DNA of 33,775 nucleotides from Microcaldota archaeon. GTDB lineage: Archaea > Micrarchaeota > Micrarchaeia > Anstonellales > Anstonellaceae. The position numbers and the translations under genes were made by a program. The DNA lies in assembly GCA_026413965.1 (NCBI GenBank), contig JAOAJY010000007.1, positions 1-33,775 on the forward strand. The letters are read 5' to 3'. The notes beneath the pieces were generated by a model. The model ran no database searches, was not told the DNA's origin, and was given only the letters and a program-made list of their open reading frames with translations. The first letter of the stretch is position 1. Every line of letters starts with the position of its first letter. This document shows positions 18,831 through 27,514 of this stretch, one piece after another.

Positions 18831-19733
18831 TCAGATTTCAAAAGACTTCTCTTTGTAAACCACGGTGTCCCCAGCGATGTACCTTTCGCCAATTTTCAGC
18901 AAAGAGCGCCTTTCGCCTTTGCGGTAATGCCCCAAGACAACCGTCCCGTTTTTTCCAAGCTTGGCAAGGTATTTTTGGAGAGGGGCAATCTCCTCAAGGG
19001 CGTATCTTACTGTCTGGGAGAGCGGAATCCTGTCTGTGTGCTTGCCGTTGCTTATGGTCAAGTGCTTGTGGTCCAAAAATATGTTGGCGCTTCCATGCTT
19101 CCCCATTATGCCAAGCAGCTCCTCCTTGGCTTCCTGTATCCTTTTTCTCAGCCTTTCTTTTGAAATCCTGTCGAATGCCTCCCCCACTTCCTTTTTGAGC
19201 CTCAAAACCTTGGCTTTCAGCGACCGCAGCTTTCGGTATGAAGACCCGCTTCTGCCGTATGCTATCTTTTTGAGCTTGGAGATGGATTTCCTGCACTTTT
19301 CAGCTTCCTTTCTGAAAGCCATGAAATGGCTTCTTGCCTCAAGCGCATCGCCTTCAGAATCGGCGTCTTTCATTTTTTTCAGGCTGCCCGCCAGCTTCTC
19401 AAGCACGGCTTTTGCGGATTCCAATTCGCAAGCCCATTCCTCCTCCCGCTCGGCAAGCTCAGCCGCAATGGCATACCTTTCAGCCTCGCCAATCTCAGCC
19501 AAAAGCTTGTCCGCAACTATGGCAGTTTCGTTCAAACCCAAATCCTTGCTTGCGTTCTGCTGAAGCATTTTTTTCGCAGCCACTATCTGCTCCTCGGCTT
19601 TCTGCGTCAAGGAGAAAAACCGATCAGCCTCTGCGCTTTCCCTAATAAGAGCCTCCATCAGCTCATCTGCGCTGCTTTCAAGCTCAGAGTAGATTTGGGA
19701 GCATTTTTCTATCAAGCTGGTCGCAGAGGGCAT
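18831..19733 (-). CDS. Coiled-coil-rich protein of unknown function
   Basis: ORF to 19748; start MPSATSLIEK at 19733 preferred because a TATA-like GCTTATAAATAAG lies about 25 nt upstream. C-terminal beta-rich segment HKHLTISNGKHTDRIPLSQTVRYALEEIAP. Confidence 0.75.
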   Translation of the reverse strand: MPSATSLIEKCSQIYSELESSADELMEALIRESAEADRFFSLTQKAEEQIVAAKKMLQQNASKDLGLNETAIVADKLLAEIGEAERYAIAAELAEREEEWACELESAKAVLEKLAGSLKKMKDADSEGDALEARSHFMAFRKEAEKCRKSISKLKKIAYGRSGSSYRKLRSLKAKVLRLKKEVGEAFDRISKERLRKRIQEAKEELLGIMGKHGSANIFLDHKHLTISNGKHTDRIPLSQTVRYALEEIAPLQKYLAKLGKNGTVVLGHYRKGERRSLLKIGERYIAGDTVVYKEKSFEI

Positions 19734-19766
19734 GTGGCAGTTGTGCAATTTCTTATTTATAAGCGT

Positions 19767-21191
19767 TTATCCTTTCACCACGCCCATGGGCGAAAGCCTT
19801 GCTACTATGTCTGAAAGCCCTGCCTGCGCAACTGACGCCACCACTTCATCAACGTTCTTGTATGCTCCTGGCGCTTCCTCCGCAAGAAGCTCTGATTCAG
19901 TCGCCTTCACCATTATGCCTTTTCCCATGAGCTCATCTTGTATCTGCTTTCCAGTCCAGCTGCGTATGGCTTTGCTTCTGCTCATGGCTCTGCCTGCCCC
20001 ATGGCAAGTTGAGCCCCATGAGTTCTCCATCGCCCCCTTTTTCCCAACAAGGACATATGAGGCAGTCCCCATGCTCCCTGGAATCAGCACCGGCTGCCCT
20101 ATCTGCCGATAATATGGCGGAAGCTCCTCCCTTCCTGCCGCAAATGCCCTCGTGGCTCCTTTGCGGTGCACGCAAAGAGTCTTTCTTTTCCCTTCCACTT
20201 CATGCTCCTCAAATTTTGCTATGTTGTGGCAAACATCATAGACAAGGGGCATCTGCTCTGAGGTTCCCCTGCCGAACACCTCGTCGAAAGTCTCCCTCAC
20301 CCAGTGCATCATGATATGCCGGTTGTTGAATGCGTAATTGACTGCGCATCTCATAGCCTTTATGTATTTTTGCGCCTCTGGGCTGCTTATCGGGGCGCAG
20401 CAAAGCTCAGGGTCTGGAAGGTCTATTTTGTATTTTTTGGCAGCCTGCAGCATCTCGCGCAAGGAGTCGTCGCAGACTTGGTGGCCAAACCCGCGCGAGC
20501 CGCAGTGTATCATCACCACAGCGTTCCCCTCCCTAAGCCCGAACTTCTCCGCAATCTCAGGAAGCATGACTTTTTGTACCTCCTGGATTTCCACAAAATG
20601 GTTGCCTGCCCCCACTGTTCCAAATTGCGGCAAGCCCCTTTTCTTCGCCTTTTCGCTCACAGCCGAAGGGTCCGCGCCCTCCATGCGCCCGTTCTCCTCT
20701 GTCTTCTCCTTGTCTTCCCGCGTCCCGTATCCTTGCCTTATTGCCCAGTCCACTCCCTCCACCACTGCCTCATCAAGCTCAGACTCTTTCAGCCTCAGCT
20801 TCCCCTTTGAGCCCACTCCGGATGGGACATTTTTGAAAAGCGCATCCACCAGCTGCCTCATCTTTGCGCGGACCTCTTGGGACTTGAGCCCGGTTGCAAT
20901 CAGGCGCACTCCGCAGTTTATGTCATATCCCACTCCGCCAGGGGAGATGATTCCGCTTTCCATCTCAAAAGCAGCCACTCCCCCAATCGGAAATCCATAG
21001 CCCTCATGCCCATCAGGCATAAGCAGGGCATGGCCCACAATGCCTGGAAGGCTCGCCACGTTCCTAAGCTGGCTGAAGGTCCTGTCCTTTCCCATAAGCT
21101 CAACTACGCTTTGGTTGGCAAACACCCTTGCAGGAACCCTCATCTTCCCCTCTTTCTCTATTTCCCACACTGCGCTTGAGATTTGTTTCAA
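19767..21191 (-). CDS. rtcB: RNA-splicing ligase RtcB
   Basis: 474 aa; SLPGIVGHALLMPDGHEGYGFPIGGVAAF, GGVGYDINCGVRL, HCGSRGFGHQV, PGSMGTASYVL, GAGRAMSRSKA. No intein. Confidence 0.97.
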   Translation of the reverse strand: MKQISSAVWEIEKEGKMRVPARVFANQSVVELMGKDRTFSQLRNVASLPGIVGHALLMPDGHEGYGFPIGGVAAFEMESGIISPGGVGYDINCGVRLIATGLKSQEVRAKMRQLVDALFKNVPSGVGSKGKLRLKESELDEAVVEGVDWAIRQGYGTREDKEKTEENGRMEGADPSAVSEKAKKRGLPQFGTVGAGNHFVEIQEVQKVMLPEIAEKFGLREGNAVVMIHCGSRGFGHQVCDDSLREMLQAAKKYKIDLPDPELCCAPISSPEAQKYIKAMRCAVNYAFNNRHIMMHWVRETFDEVFGRGTSEQMPLVYDVCHNIAKFEEHEVEGKRKTLCVHRKGATRAFAAGREELPPYYRQIGQPVLIPGSMGTASYVLVGKKGAMENSWGSTCHGAGRAMSRSKAIRSWTGKQIQDELMGKGIMVKATESELLAEEAPGAYKNVDEVVASVAQAGLSDIVARLSPMGVVKG

Positions 21192-21206
21192 AAAACCACC
21201 GATTTT

Positions 21207-22163
21207 TCAGGAAGCCTGCTTCTTTATGCGCATCAGGTTCTCCAGCCTTTTTGCAGTCAGGGGGTGGGTCATCAGAAGCTCAATAGCGCCTGCGCGCTTC
21301 TCCTTCTCAATTGCCTCGGCAAGCGCTGCCTCGTTTCCTGAGCTGATTGCCCTTGCGATTTCATGGGCATCCAGCTTTGCGCTTGATGGCTCGGAGAAAT
21401 AAAGAGCCTTGACCATTGAGCCTTGGTCAAATTTCCCAAAGTAGCGCCCATAGGATATTTTGGCAAGCGCGGTCATAAGCGCATTCGGATTGGAGGTGAG
21501 CCTTGCGGAGAATTCATCTGCCGCATACTCCCTTTGCCGCGAAAGCCACATGACCATAAGCTGCCCTATGAACTGAGCCACGAAAGCCCCCACAATCGTG
21601 CCTATCCCCGGCCCCTCATCCCTTCCTCTTGGAGAAAATATCAGCACGCCGTAGTAAAGAAGCACAGGCAATACGCTTGCCACTGTCATCACAGCAACGT
21701 CTCGGTTGTTTATGTGCCCAAGCTCATGCGCCATCACGCCCTCTATTTCCTGCTTGTCCAATACAGAAAGCAGGCCCGTATGGACAGCTATGCCTGAGTC
21801 AGACTGGGTTCTTCCGAAAGCGAAAGCATTCGGGGATGGGTCCTTGACAAGGTAAAGCTTGGGCATGGGCAGCCCTGCTTTCTTTGACAGCCTCTGGACC
21901 ATCTCAAAAAGCTCAGGGGCATCCTGCTGCCTGAGCTCTTTTGCACCAGTCGCCAATTTTATTATGCTGGGCCCAAGCCACCACTGCACAGCAGTCATGG
22001 CGAACGAGACAATCAGCCAAAAAAGTATGCTCCCTGTCCCAGCAATTCCTGTATAATGCAATATAGCGCCTATCAAGGCTGTTATGACTCCAAACACCAG
22101 CACAGTCGTGAGCAATATCCTGATTTTCATTCCCCATCCTGGGTTAAACCGTGCCTGCTCCAT
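21207..22163 (-). CDS. htpX: HtpX-like M48 zinc metalloprotease, membrane
   Basis: GVMAHELGHINNRD (HExxH), SRQREYAADEFSA, THPLTAKRLENL; start MEQARFNPGWGMK at 22163 preferred. Confidence 0.93.
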   Translation of the reverse strand: MEQARFNPGWGMKIRILLTTVLVFGVITALIGAILHYTGIAGTGSILFWLIVSFAMTAVQWWLGPSIIKLATGAKELRQQDAPELFEMVQRLSKKAGLPMPKLYLVKDPSPNAFAFGRTQSDSGIAVHTGLLSVLDKQEIEGVMAHELGHINNRDVAVMTVASVLPVLLYYGVLIFSPRGRDEGPGIGTIVGAFVAQFIGQLMVMWLSRQREYAADEFSARLTSNPNALMTALAKISYGRYFGKFDQGSMVKALYFSEPSSAKLDAHEIARAISSGNEAALAEAIEKEKRAGAIELLMTHPLTAKRLENLMRIKKQAS

Positions 22164-22218
22164 TCTCCCACCTCCAAAAAAAAGATGCATCTTATCTTTT
22201 TCTTTAAATCGTATTGCC

Positions 22219-22232
22219 AAATATATAAGCTT
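22219..22232 (+). promoter_or_regulatory. TATA-like promoter for a probably leaderless wHTH gene
   Basis: AAATATATAAGC about 20-25 nt upstream of ATG at 22245. Confidence 0.5.
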
Positions 22233-22244
22233 TTCTTGCCGAAA

Positions 22245-22874
22245 ATGGAGCCTGGCTCCTTGCCTCCAAAAAGCAGCTATAAAAACCTGAACATGCTTCA
22301 TACACTCATGCAAGAGGAAGAAGTGGATGGAGGGCAGGAAGAGGAGCAAGCCGCCAAAGAGGCTTACAAGCCATCAATTGCATCGCGGGGGATTCCTTCC
22401 AAAGACTCGCTCTACCTGCCTCCGCACAATTCCCCAGAGCTTCGCTCTTTCCAGGACAGCGGGGAAAATCCGACCAGGAATGTGTGGAGCCTGGAGGAAG
22501 TGGTGAATTTTGTCTTCCCGAAAAAGTACCAGCAGAAATACAACGAAATTGCCCTCTCTTTCCTTAGGCTCTGCCTTGAGAAAACCACGCTTTCCGGCGA
22601 GGAAATCGGCAGGTTCGTCTCAAGCAGCGGCATCTCAAAAGCCACATTCTACAACCGCGTCCTTCCTCGCCTCAAAAGAATAGGCATGCTGAAGGTGGAA
22701 AGGCAGACTGTGATTGCGCTGGAAAGCAAAAGGAAATTCCGCCCGATGATAATCTCCATCTCAAAAACTTTCGGCAATTACCTAAACAAAATTGGCGATT
22801 CTTGGCTGGCAATCGTGGATGATGCCCGCTCAAGAAAGCGGGTGGAGGAGCGGACAGGCGGCTTGCAAAAATGA
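22245..22874 (+). CDS. Winged-helix-like DNA-binding protein
   Basis: SGEEIGRFVSSSGISKATFYNRVLPRLKRIGMLKVERQ resembles a wHTH; start MEPGSLPPKSS. Confidence 0.6.
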   Translation: MEPGSLPPKSSYKNLNMLHTLMQEEEVDGGQEEEQAAKEAYKPSIASRGIPSKDSLYLPPHNSPELRSFQDSGENPTRNVWSLEEVVNFVFPKKYQQKYNEIALSFLRLCLEKTTLSGEEIGRFVSSSGISKATFYNRVLPRLKRIGMLKVERQTVIALESKRKFRPMIISISKTFGNYLNKIGDSWLAIVDDARSRKRVEERTGGLQK

Positions 22875-22892
22875 GCCTTCCTGCTATATCGC

Positions 22893-23723
22893 CTAATCGT
22901 CATTCACATCATAAAAGACTATCTCGTTGGGGTATACTCTTATCCCCAAATTGTCCACGAATTCAAAAGGGCAAACCCTCTCTGATGGGCGGCTTCCCCT
23001 CATTTTCAAGACCTCTATTGCGCGATACCTGGCGGACTGGTTCCTTGGGTGGTGCATCACTATGACGCCGTCCGAAAGATACTCCAAGCCAGCTGTCCTT
23101 CTCTCCTTGTCCGACAGCCTGCCCTCCACCGAAAGCAGGGAGGTGCATCCCCATTTGCGAAGCATGTCAAAAAGCGCAATCTCGGATTCTCTTGCCTGGT
23201 AGGCAGTCTCAAAAAGAGCCATGTAGGAAGTCAGCGAATCAATGCACAGCCTCTTTGCTCCAATGGAGGTTATGGTGTCCATTATCAGCCCGCCTCCCTC
23301 CTCAATCAGCTTCTTCACCTCGTGCGGCCGGTAGCTGATGGCTGCGAAAAGGTTCTGCTCCTCAAGCGCTTTGAAGTCAAACCCAAAGCTAAGCATGTGG
23401 CGGAATATTGATTCCGCAGACTCCTCAAATGTTAGGAGAACTCCGGGGTCTTTGTATTGCGAAGCCCCAACGAAAAGATATTGCGCAAGCAGAGTGGTCT
23501 TTCCAGATCCTGCCCCGCCCATGACCAAAGTGGTGCTGCCCTTCTCAAACCCTCCTCCAATAAGCTCATCCAGCCCGGGTATGCCGGAAGGCACTCTTTC
23601 CTCCAGCGGCACGCTGCTTGGAGCCTGAGCCTGCAAGGATGGCTGAAGCCTTTCCTTTTCCTCCTGCCCGCGCCTGATTGGCTTGACTGTAGGCCTTATT
23701 TTCTGGTCGGACAAGCCAGGCAT
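22893..23723 (-). CDS. KaiC/RadA-like RecA-superfamily ATPase (intact Walker motifs)
   Basis: SGIPGLDELIGGGFEKGSTTLVMGGAGSGKTTLLAQYL; LLTFEES; KRLCIDSLTSY. Confidence 0.9.
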   Translation of the reverse strand: MPGLSDQKIRPTVKPIRRGQEEKERLQPSLQAQAPSSVPLEERVPSGIPGLDELIGGGFEKGSTTLVMGGAGSGKTTLLAQYLFVGASQYKDPGVLLTFEESAESIFRHMLSFGFDFKALEEQNLFAAISYRPHEVKKLIEEGGGLIMDTITSIGAKRLCIDSLTSYMALFETAYQARESEIALFDMLRKWGCTSLLSVEGRLSDKERRTAGLEYLSDGVIVMHHPRNQSARYRAIEVLKMRGSRPSERVCPFEFVDNLGIRVYPNEIVFYDVNDD

Positions 23724-23806
23724 AAAATCATCTCAGAAAGTTTTCCAACGAACTTTTATAAACATGCTCAGTTTTATTCTCGTCATAAAAATGCGAAAGT
23801 GAGGCC

Positions 23807-24508
23807 ATGCCGTCCGATCTGCTGCTTCCCACAGGGATAAAGACCCTCGACAGCATTTTGGGGGGAGGCTTGCCTGTTGCAGGAAACATACTTTTGGACG
23901 GCGATCCGCTGTGCGGAAAAAAGCCTCTCATGATGCAGTTTGTCTGGGAAGGCCTCAGGATGAACATACCAGGCATTTTCGTCCTCACAGATTTTGGCTT
24001 TGAGGAGTGGAAAGCCATGATGGAGTCCTCTGGCTGGCGCCTGGCTGAATACGAAAAGAACGGGCTTTTGCAGGTGATAGACTGCTATTCCCGCCAGTTC
24101 AACCCGTCTTTGCAAGACCAGGGGATTGTGGCGTATGTGAGCGGGCCTGCAGACCTTTCCGCCATCTCCATGCAGCTTTCTGGACTTCAGGAGCAGATAG
24201 TCAGAATAGCGGACAACCACCGCCTGGGCATCCACTCCCTATCCTCCCTTCTGGAGACCAATCCCCCGGCTTCAGTTTTCCGCTTCCTCCAGTTCATCAC
24301 AGGCAAGTTCCGAAGGTCAGGGGCTTTGGCCATGTATGCCCTTGAGCGCGGCATGCATGATGAGAAGCACGTCAAGATGGTGGAGCATCTGATGGACGGC
24401 GTCATAGAATTCGAGGAGGACAAGCTGCGCGTCAGGGGGCTGATGGGCGCTTCCAATTCCTGGCACAAATACGAGCTTTCTGATAAGGGCTTAAGAATAA
24501 TGCTTTAG
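23807..24508 (+). CDS. Degenerate KaiC-like protein (probable pseudo-ATPase)
   Basis: TGIKTLDSILGGGLPVAGNILLDGDPLCGKKPLMMQFVWEGL aligns with KaiC-like N-terminus, but Walker A is GDPLCGKK and Walker B position reads GIHSLSS. Confidence 0.8.
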   Translation: MPSDLLLPTGIKTLDSILGGGLPVAGNILLDGDPLCGKKPLMMQFVWEGLRMNIPGIFVLTDFGFEEWKAMMESSGWRLAEYEKNGLLQVIDCYSRQFNPSLQDQGIVAYVSGPADLSAISMQLSGLQEQIVRIADNHRLGIHSLSSLLETNPPASVFRFLQFITGKFRRSGALAMYALERGMHDEKHVKMVEHLMDGVIEFEEDKLRVRGLMGASNSWHKYELSDKGLRIML

Positions 24509-24516
24509 GTCTTGGC

Positions 24517-24780
24517 ATGGCAGATATTTTGAGCATAGCAGGCCTTCTTCTGATACTTGCAGGATGGGCTTTTGAGCTCATGAATGCGGTTTCGCAGGGG
24601 CGCGCTTCAGTGCCTCTCAAGTTCTCCATTCTTTATGCTTCAGGAAGCCTTCTTCTTGCATACCACAGCTTCAACATAGGGGACGGAATTTTTCTTGCTC
24701 TCAACTCAGCTGCCTTCCTGGTCGCTTCCGCAAACATCCTGCTTTGGCTGGCACAAAGGCAAAAGCCAAAAACAAGGTAA
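24517..24780 (+). CDS. Small (87 aa) integral membrane protein
   Basis: About three hydrophobic helices; 8 bp downstream of the preceding gene. Confidence 0.65.
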   Translation: MADILSIAGLLLILAGWAFELMNAVSQGRASVPLKFSILYASGSLLLAYHSFNIGDGIFLALNSAAFLVASANILLWLAQRQKPKTR

Positions 24781-24785
24781 GATGG

Positions 24786-25649
24786 TTACTGCTCTTCCCC
24801 AAGCTCCTGCTTTTCCTTGCCCTCAAAATATATCTTCTCCATCCTTGCTATGTGCCCAAGCTGCCGCAGCTCCAGCTTTATTGCCCTCACTCTGCGCAAA
24901 ATGTCGATTAGTGGGATTGGAATCAGCCCAATTGCCACATCCACAACCGCCTCTCTTATGGATTCCCTCTTGAAAGCATCATGCTCTTTTTCAACAGCCT
25001 CTCTTGCCTTTCCTTCCAGCCTGCTTGCTATGGTATCCATGAGAATATGCTGCAAAACATCAAGAGTGTTGCCAATCCAAGTCATTGCCCGTGTTATTGG
25101 AGCAATCGCCACCAAGGTGTAAATTGCGTATGTTAAGAAAGTATTGAAGGCCTTTGACATCTCTTGCATATCCGCTATCCCATTCTTTATGGAGGATGCT
25201 GCTACGGCAACTATGCCTGCCGCTCCCCCCGCAAAAATCAGGATAGACAAAGCCTCATTGTAGATGTCTATCCTTGAGCCGAATTTCGCAAGCCGGAAAG
25301 CATTTTTCTCCCCAAGGGTGTCAATAATCTGCTGCTCGTCCATTCCGATTTTTTTAAGCATCTTCCTTTTTGCCTCCATCAGCTTGCCAGTGGCTTTGGC
25401 TATTTTGCCAGAGGCTTTCCAAAGAAAGCTTTCTTGGCTTCTTTTCCGCTCTGCCCTGGCAAGCTCTTTTTCAGCAAGCTTGTCAAAAAACTCAGACACT
25501 TTGCCCTGCTTGCTGTTCTCCATCCTTTTCAGCTCAGCTGCGGTCCACTCAAGCATCTTGGAGTAAAACAAGCTTCTTTTTTTCCTTTCAGCCTGAGGGC
25601 TTGGAAAAGGAAGATGCCTCTCTCCGCCTTCTTTCCTATAATACCACAT
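24786..25649 (-). CDS. Membrane-associated protein of unknown function
   Basis: 287 aa, charged coiled-coil N-region, central hydrophobic segments LSILIFAGGAAGIVAVAAS and TFLTYAIYTLVAIAPIT; TATA-like GCTTTTATAGG upstream. Confidence 0.7.
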   Translation of the reverse strand: MWYYRKEGGERHLPFPSPQAERKKRSLFYSKMLEWTAAELKRMENSKQGKVSEFFDKLAEKELARAERKRSQESFLWKASGKIAKATGKLMEAKRKMLKKIGMDEQQIIDTLGEKNAFRLAKFGSRIDIYNEALSILIFAGGAAGIVAVAASSIKNGIADMQEMSKAFNTFLTYAIYTLVAIAPITRAMTWIGNTLDVLQHILMDTIASRLEGKAREAVEKEHDAFKRESIREAVVDVAIGLIPIPLIDILRRVRAIKLELRQLGHIARMEKIYFEGKEKQELGEEQ

Positions 25650-25741
25650 ATGTTATTATTTTACCACAATACCTATAAAAGCATATGCCTACTTTTCGCA
25701 AAGCTTTAAATTCACTTCTTTCCATAAATTAAAACATGTTC

Positions 25742-26656
25742 ATGGCAAAAACAAAATCTCCGCAGAGGCAAGAAGAATCAATTGACTACCCTCGCCTCCG
25801 CCCAGAAAACGCGGAGAAATTCTACAGGCTGAAGGATTTCATAGAGAAAACCTGCGCCCAAAATGGCTTGGAAAGCCCGAAATTGGTCATTAGGAACGTT
25901 AATGCCATGTCAGCCTCGGCGAAAGTCAAGCCAGCGCCCTTTGCCATAAGCATATCCTCCAACCTCATAGACAAGCTGCCATCAGACCAGCTTCAAGCGA
26001 TAGCTGCCCATGAGATAGGGCATAGGAAATACCACAATTCGGCTCCAAACTACGCCAATTTTTTTCTCTCTTTGCTCAACTGCTTTGCTGCTTCAGACGC
26101 AATATTTGCAGCATGCCAGATAGGCTCAAGCGTATTTTCAGGATTGAAGAATTCGCTTTTGGTCTTCGGCGCATCTTCTCTGCTTTTGTATCTCAACCGC
26201 ATCAAGCTTTACAAGAATGAATACGAGGCAGACGAATTTGCGGCAAAAATCGCCTCAAAAGAAAGCTTCATAAATGGCCTCAAAAATCTGCACAGCCACA
26301 TTATGGATGCTAAAGCTAAGCGGCTTCCAAAAATCCTCAAAACAGTCCTCGAAGAAGCCAAAAGCAGATTGCTTTCGGCAGAAAAATCCATTTCTGATGC
26401 CGAAAATGTTTTCTTGAAGATTGCCAAGGCAGCTTTGAAGCCCGCAGTCTCAGCGTCCAAATGGGCATTGGGCAAGCTGGAGCGCTCTGTTTGCGAATTG
26501 GAGCGCACCTCGTTTTTCAGCAAGGCATCAAGCCTTTATGCCAGCCTCTTCCACCTAAGCCCCTACTCCACCCACCCAACAATCAAGCAGAGGGAAAAAG
26601 CCTTGCTGAAATTTCAGTCGCCCTGCCAAGAGAAGGAGGGGGCTCATGAAAGCTGA
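25742..26656 (+). CDS. M48-like membrane metalloprotease
   Basis: QAIAAHEIGHRKYHN (HExxH), NEYEADEFAAK, YSTHPTIKQREKAL; hydrophobic segments. Confidence 0.85.
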   Translation: MAKTKSPQRQEESIDYPRLRPENAEKFYRLKDFIEKTCAQNGLESPKLVIRNVNAMSASAKVKPAPFAISISSNLIDKLPSDQLQAIAAHEIGHRKYHNSAPNYANFFLSLLNCFAASDAIFAACQIGSSVFSGLKNSLLVFGASSLLLYLNRIKLYKNEYEADEFAAKIASKESFINGLKNLHSHIMDAKAKRLPKILKTVLEEAKSRLLSAEKSISDAENVFLKIAKAALKPAVSASKWALGKLERSVCELERTSFFSKASSLYASLFHLSPYSTHPTIKQREKALLKFQSPCQEKEGAHES

Positions 26657-26817
26657 GCCGCAGCTTGCGGTTCCTAAAAAAGCAGCGCTTGCCTTGTCAA
26701 TAACTATTTAAGCCTTTTGCTGCTTATAGCAACCATCGGCGGCTTTCTATCTTGTTGATTTTGGTAGAGGTCGGCTTTTACAAAAAGCAAAATAAGAGGC
26801 GACAAAAGAGGGATTTT

Positions 26818-27459
26818 ATGGCTGCGCAGGAAGGCGCTTCTGAAAAGCAGAAGGCTCTTTCAACCGGAACTACCACTGTAGGGCTTGTTTGCAGCGATGG
26901 AATCATCCTGGCTTCTGACAGGCGCGCCACCATGGGCTATTTCATAGCCAACAAAGACATACAAAAGATTTACCAGATAGACGATCATCTTTCCATGACA
27001 ATCGCAGGCGGAGTGGGGGACGCCCAGTCCTTGGTCCGCCTGATGAAGGCAGAAGCTGCCCTTTACAGGTTCAAGCACGGAAAGCCCATGAGCGTCATGG
27101 CTGCTGCAACGCTGCTTTCCAACCTTCTGCACAGCTACCGGTTCTACCCATTCTATGTCCAGCTTCTGGTGGGCGGCTATGTGGAGAGTGGCGAAGTATA
27201 CAGCATTGATGCTGTAGGCGGGCTGACTTCCGAAAAATATGTCTCCACAGGCTCAGGCTCTCCAATAGCCTACGGAGTCCTTGAAGAGACTTATAAGGAG
27301 GGCGGAACGGTCAAGGAAAATCTCCGCGTGGCAGCGAGGGCAATTGCGGCTGCGATGAAAAGAGACGCGGCTTCAGGAGAGCATGTTGATTTGGTGTCTA
27401 TCACAAAGTCTGGCTTCAAGAGGTATGACCGCACTGAAGTGGAAAAGTTGCTTCAATAA
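26818..27459 (+). CDS. psmB: Proteasome subunit beta
   Basis: ALSTGTTTVGLVCSDGIILASDRRATMGYFIANKDIQKIYQI...AGGVGDAQSLVRL; start MAAQEGASE; Thr of TTTVG is the likely catalytic residue after propeptide cleavage. Confidence 0.95.
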   Translation: MAAQEGASEKQKALSTGTTTVGLVCSDGIILASDRRATMGYFIANKDIQKIYQIDDHLSMTIAGGVGDAQSLVRLMKAEAALYRFKHGKPMSVMAAATLLSNLLHSYRFYPFYVQLLVGGYVESGEVYSIDAVGGLTSEKYVSTGSGSPIAYGVLEETYKEGGTVKENLRVAARAIAAAMKRDAASGEHVDLVSITKSGFKRYDRTEVEKLLQ

Positions 27460-27514
27460 TTTAATCAAGGATTAAGACGGTTTTTCTTGCCCAAGCAAGC
27501 AAAGAGGCGACTAT

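Noticed and set aside
22893-24508. Circadian KaiC system
   Set aside because: Single-domain KaiC-like proteins are widespread in archaea; no KaiA/KaiB seen.
26794-27511. Shared AAGAGGCGAC upstream of psmB and aCPSF1
   Set aside because: 10-bp match containing SD-like sequence; plausible by chance or shared ribosome-binding context.
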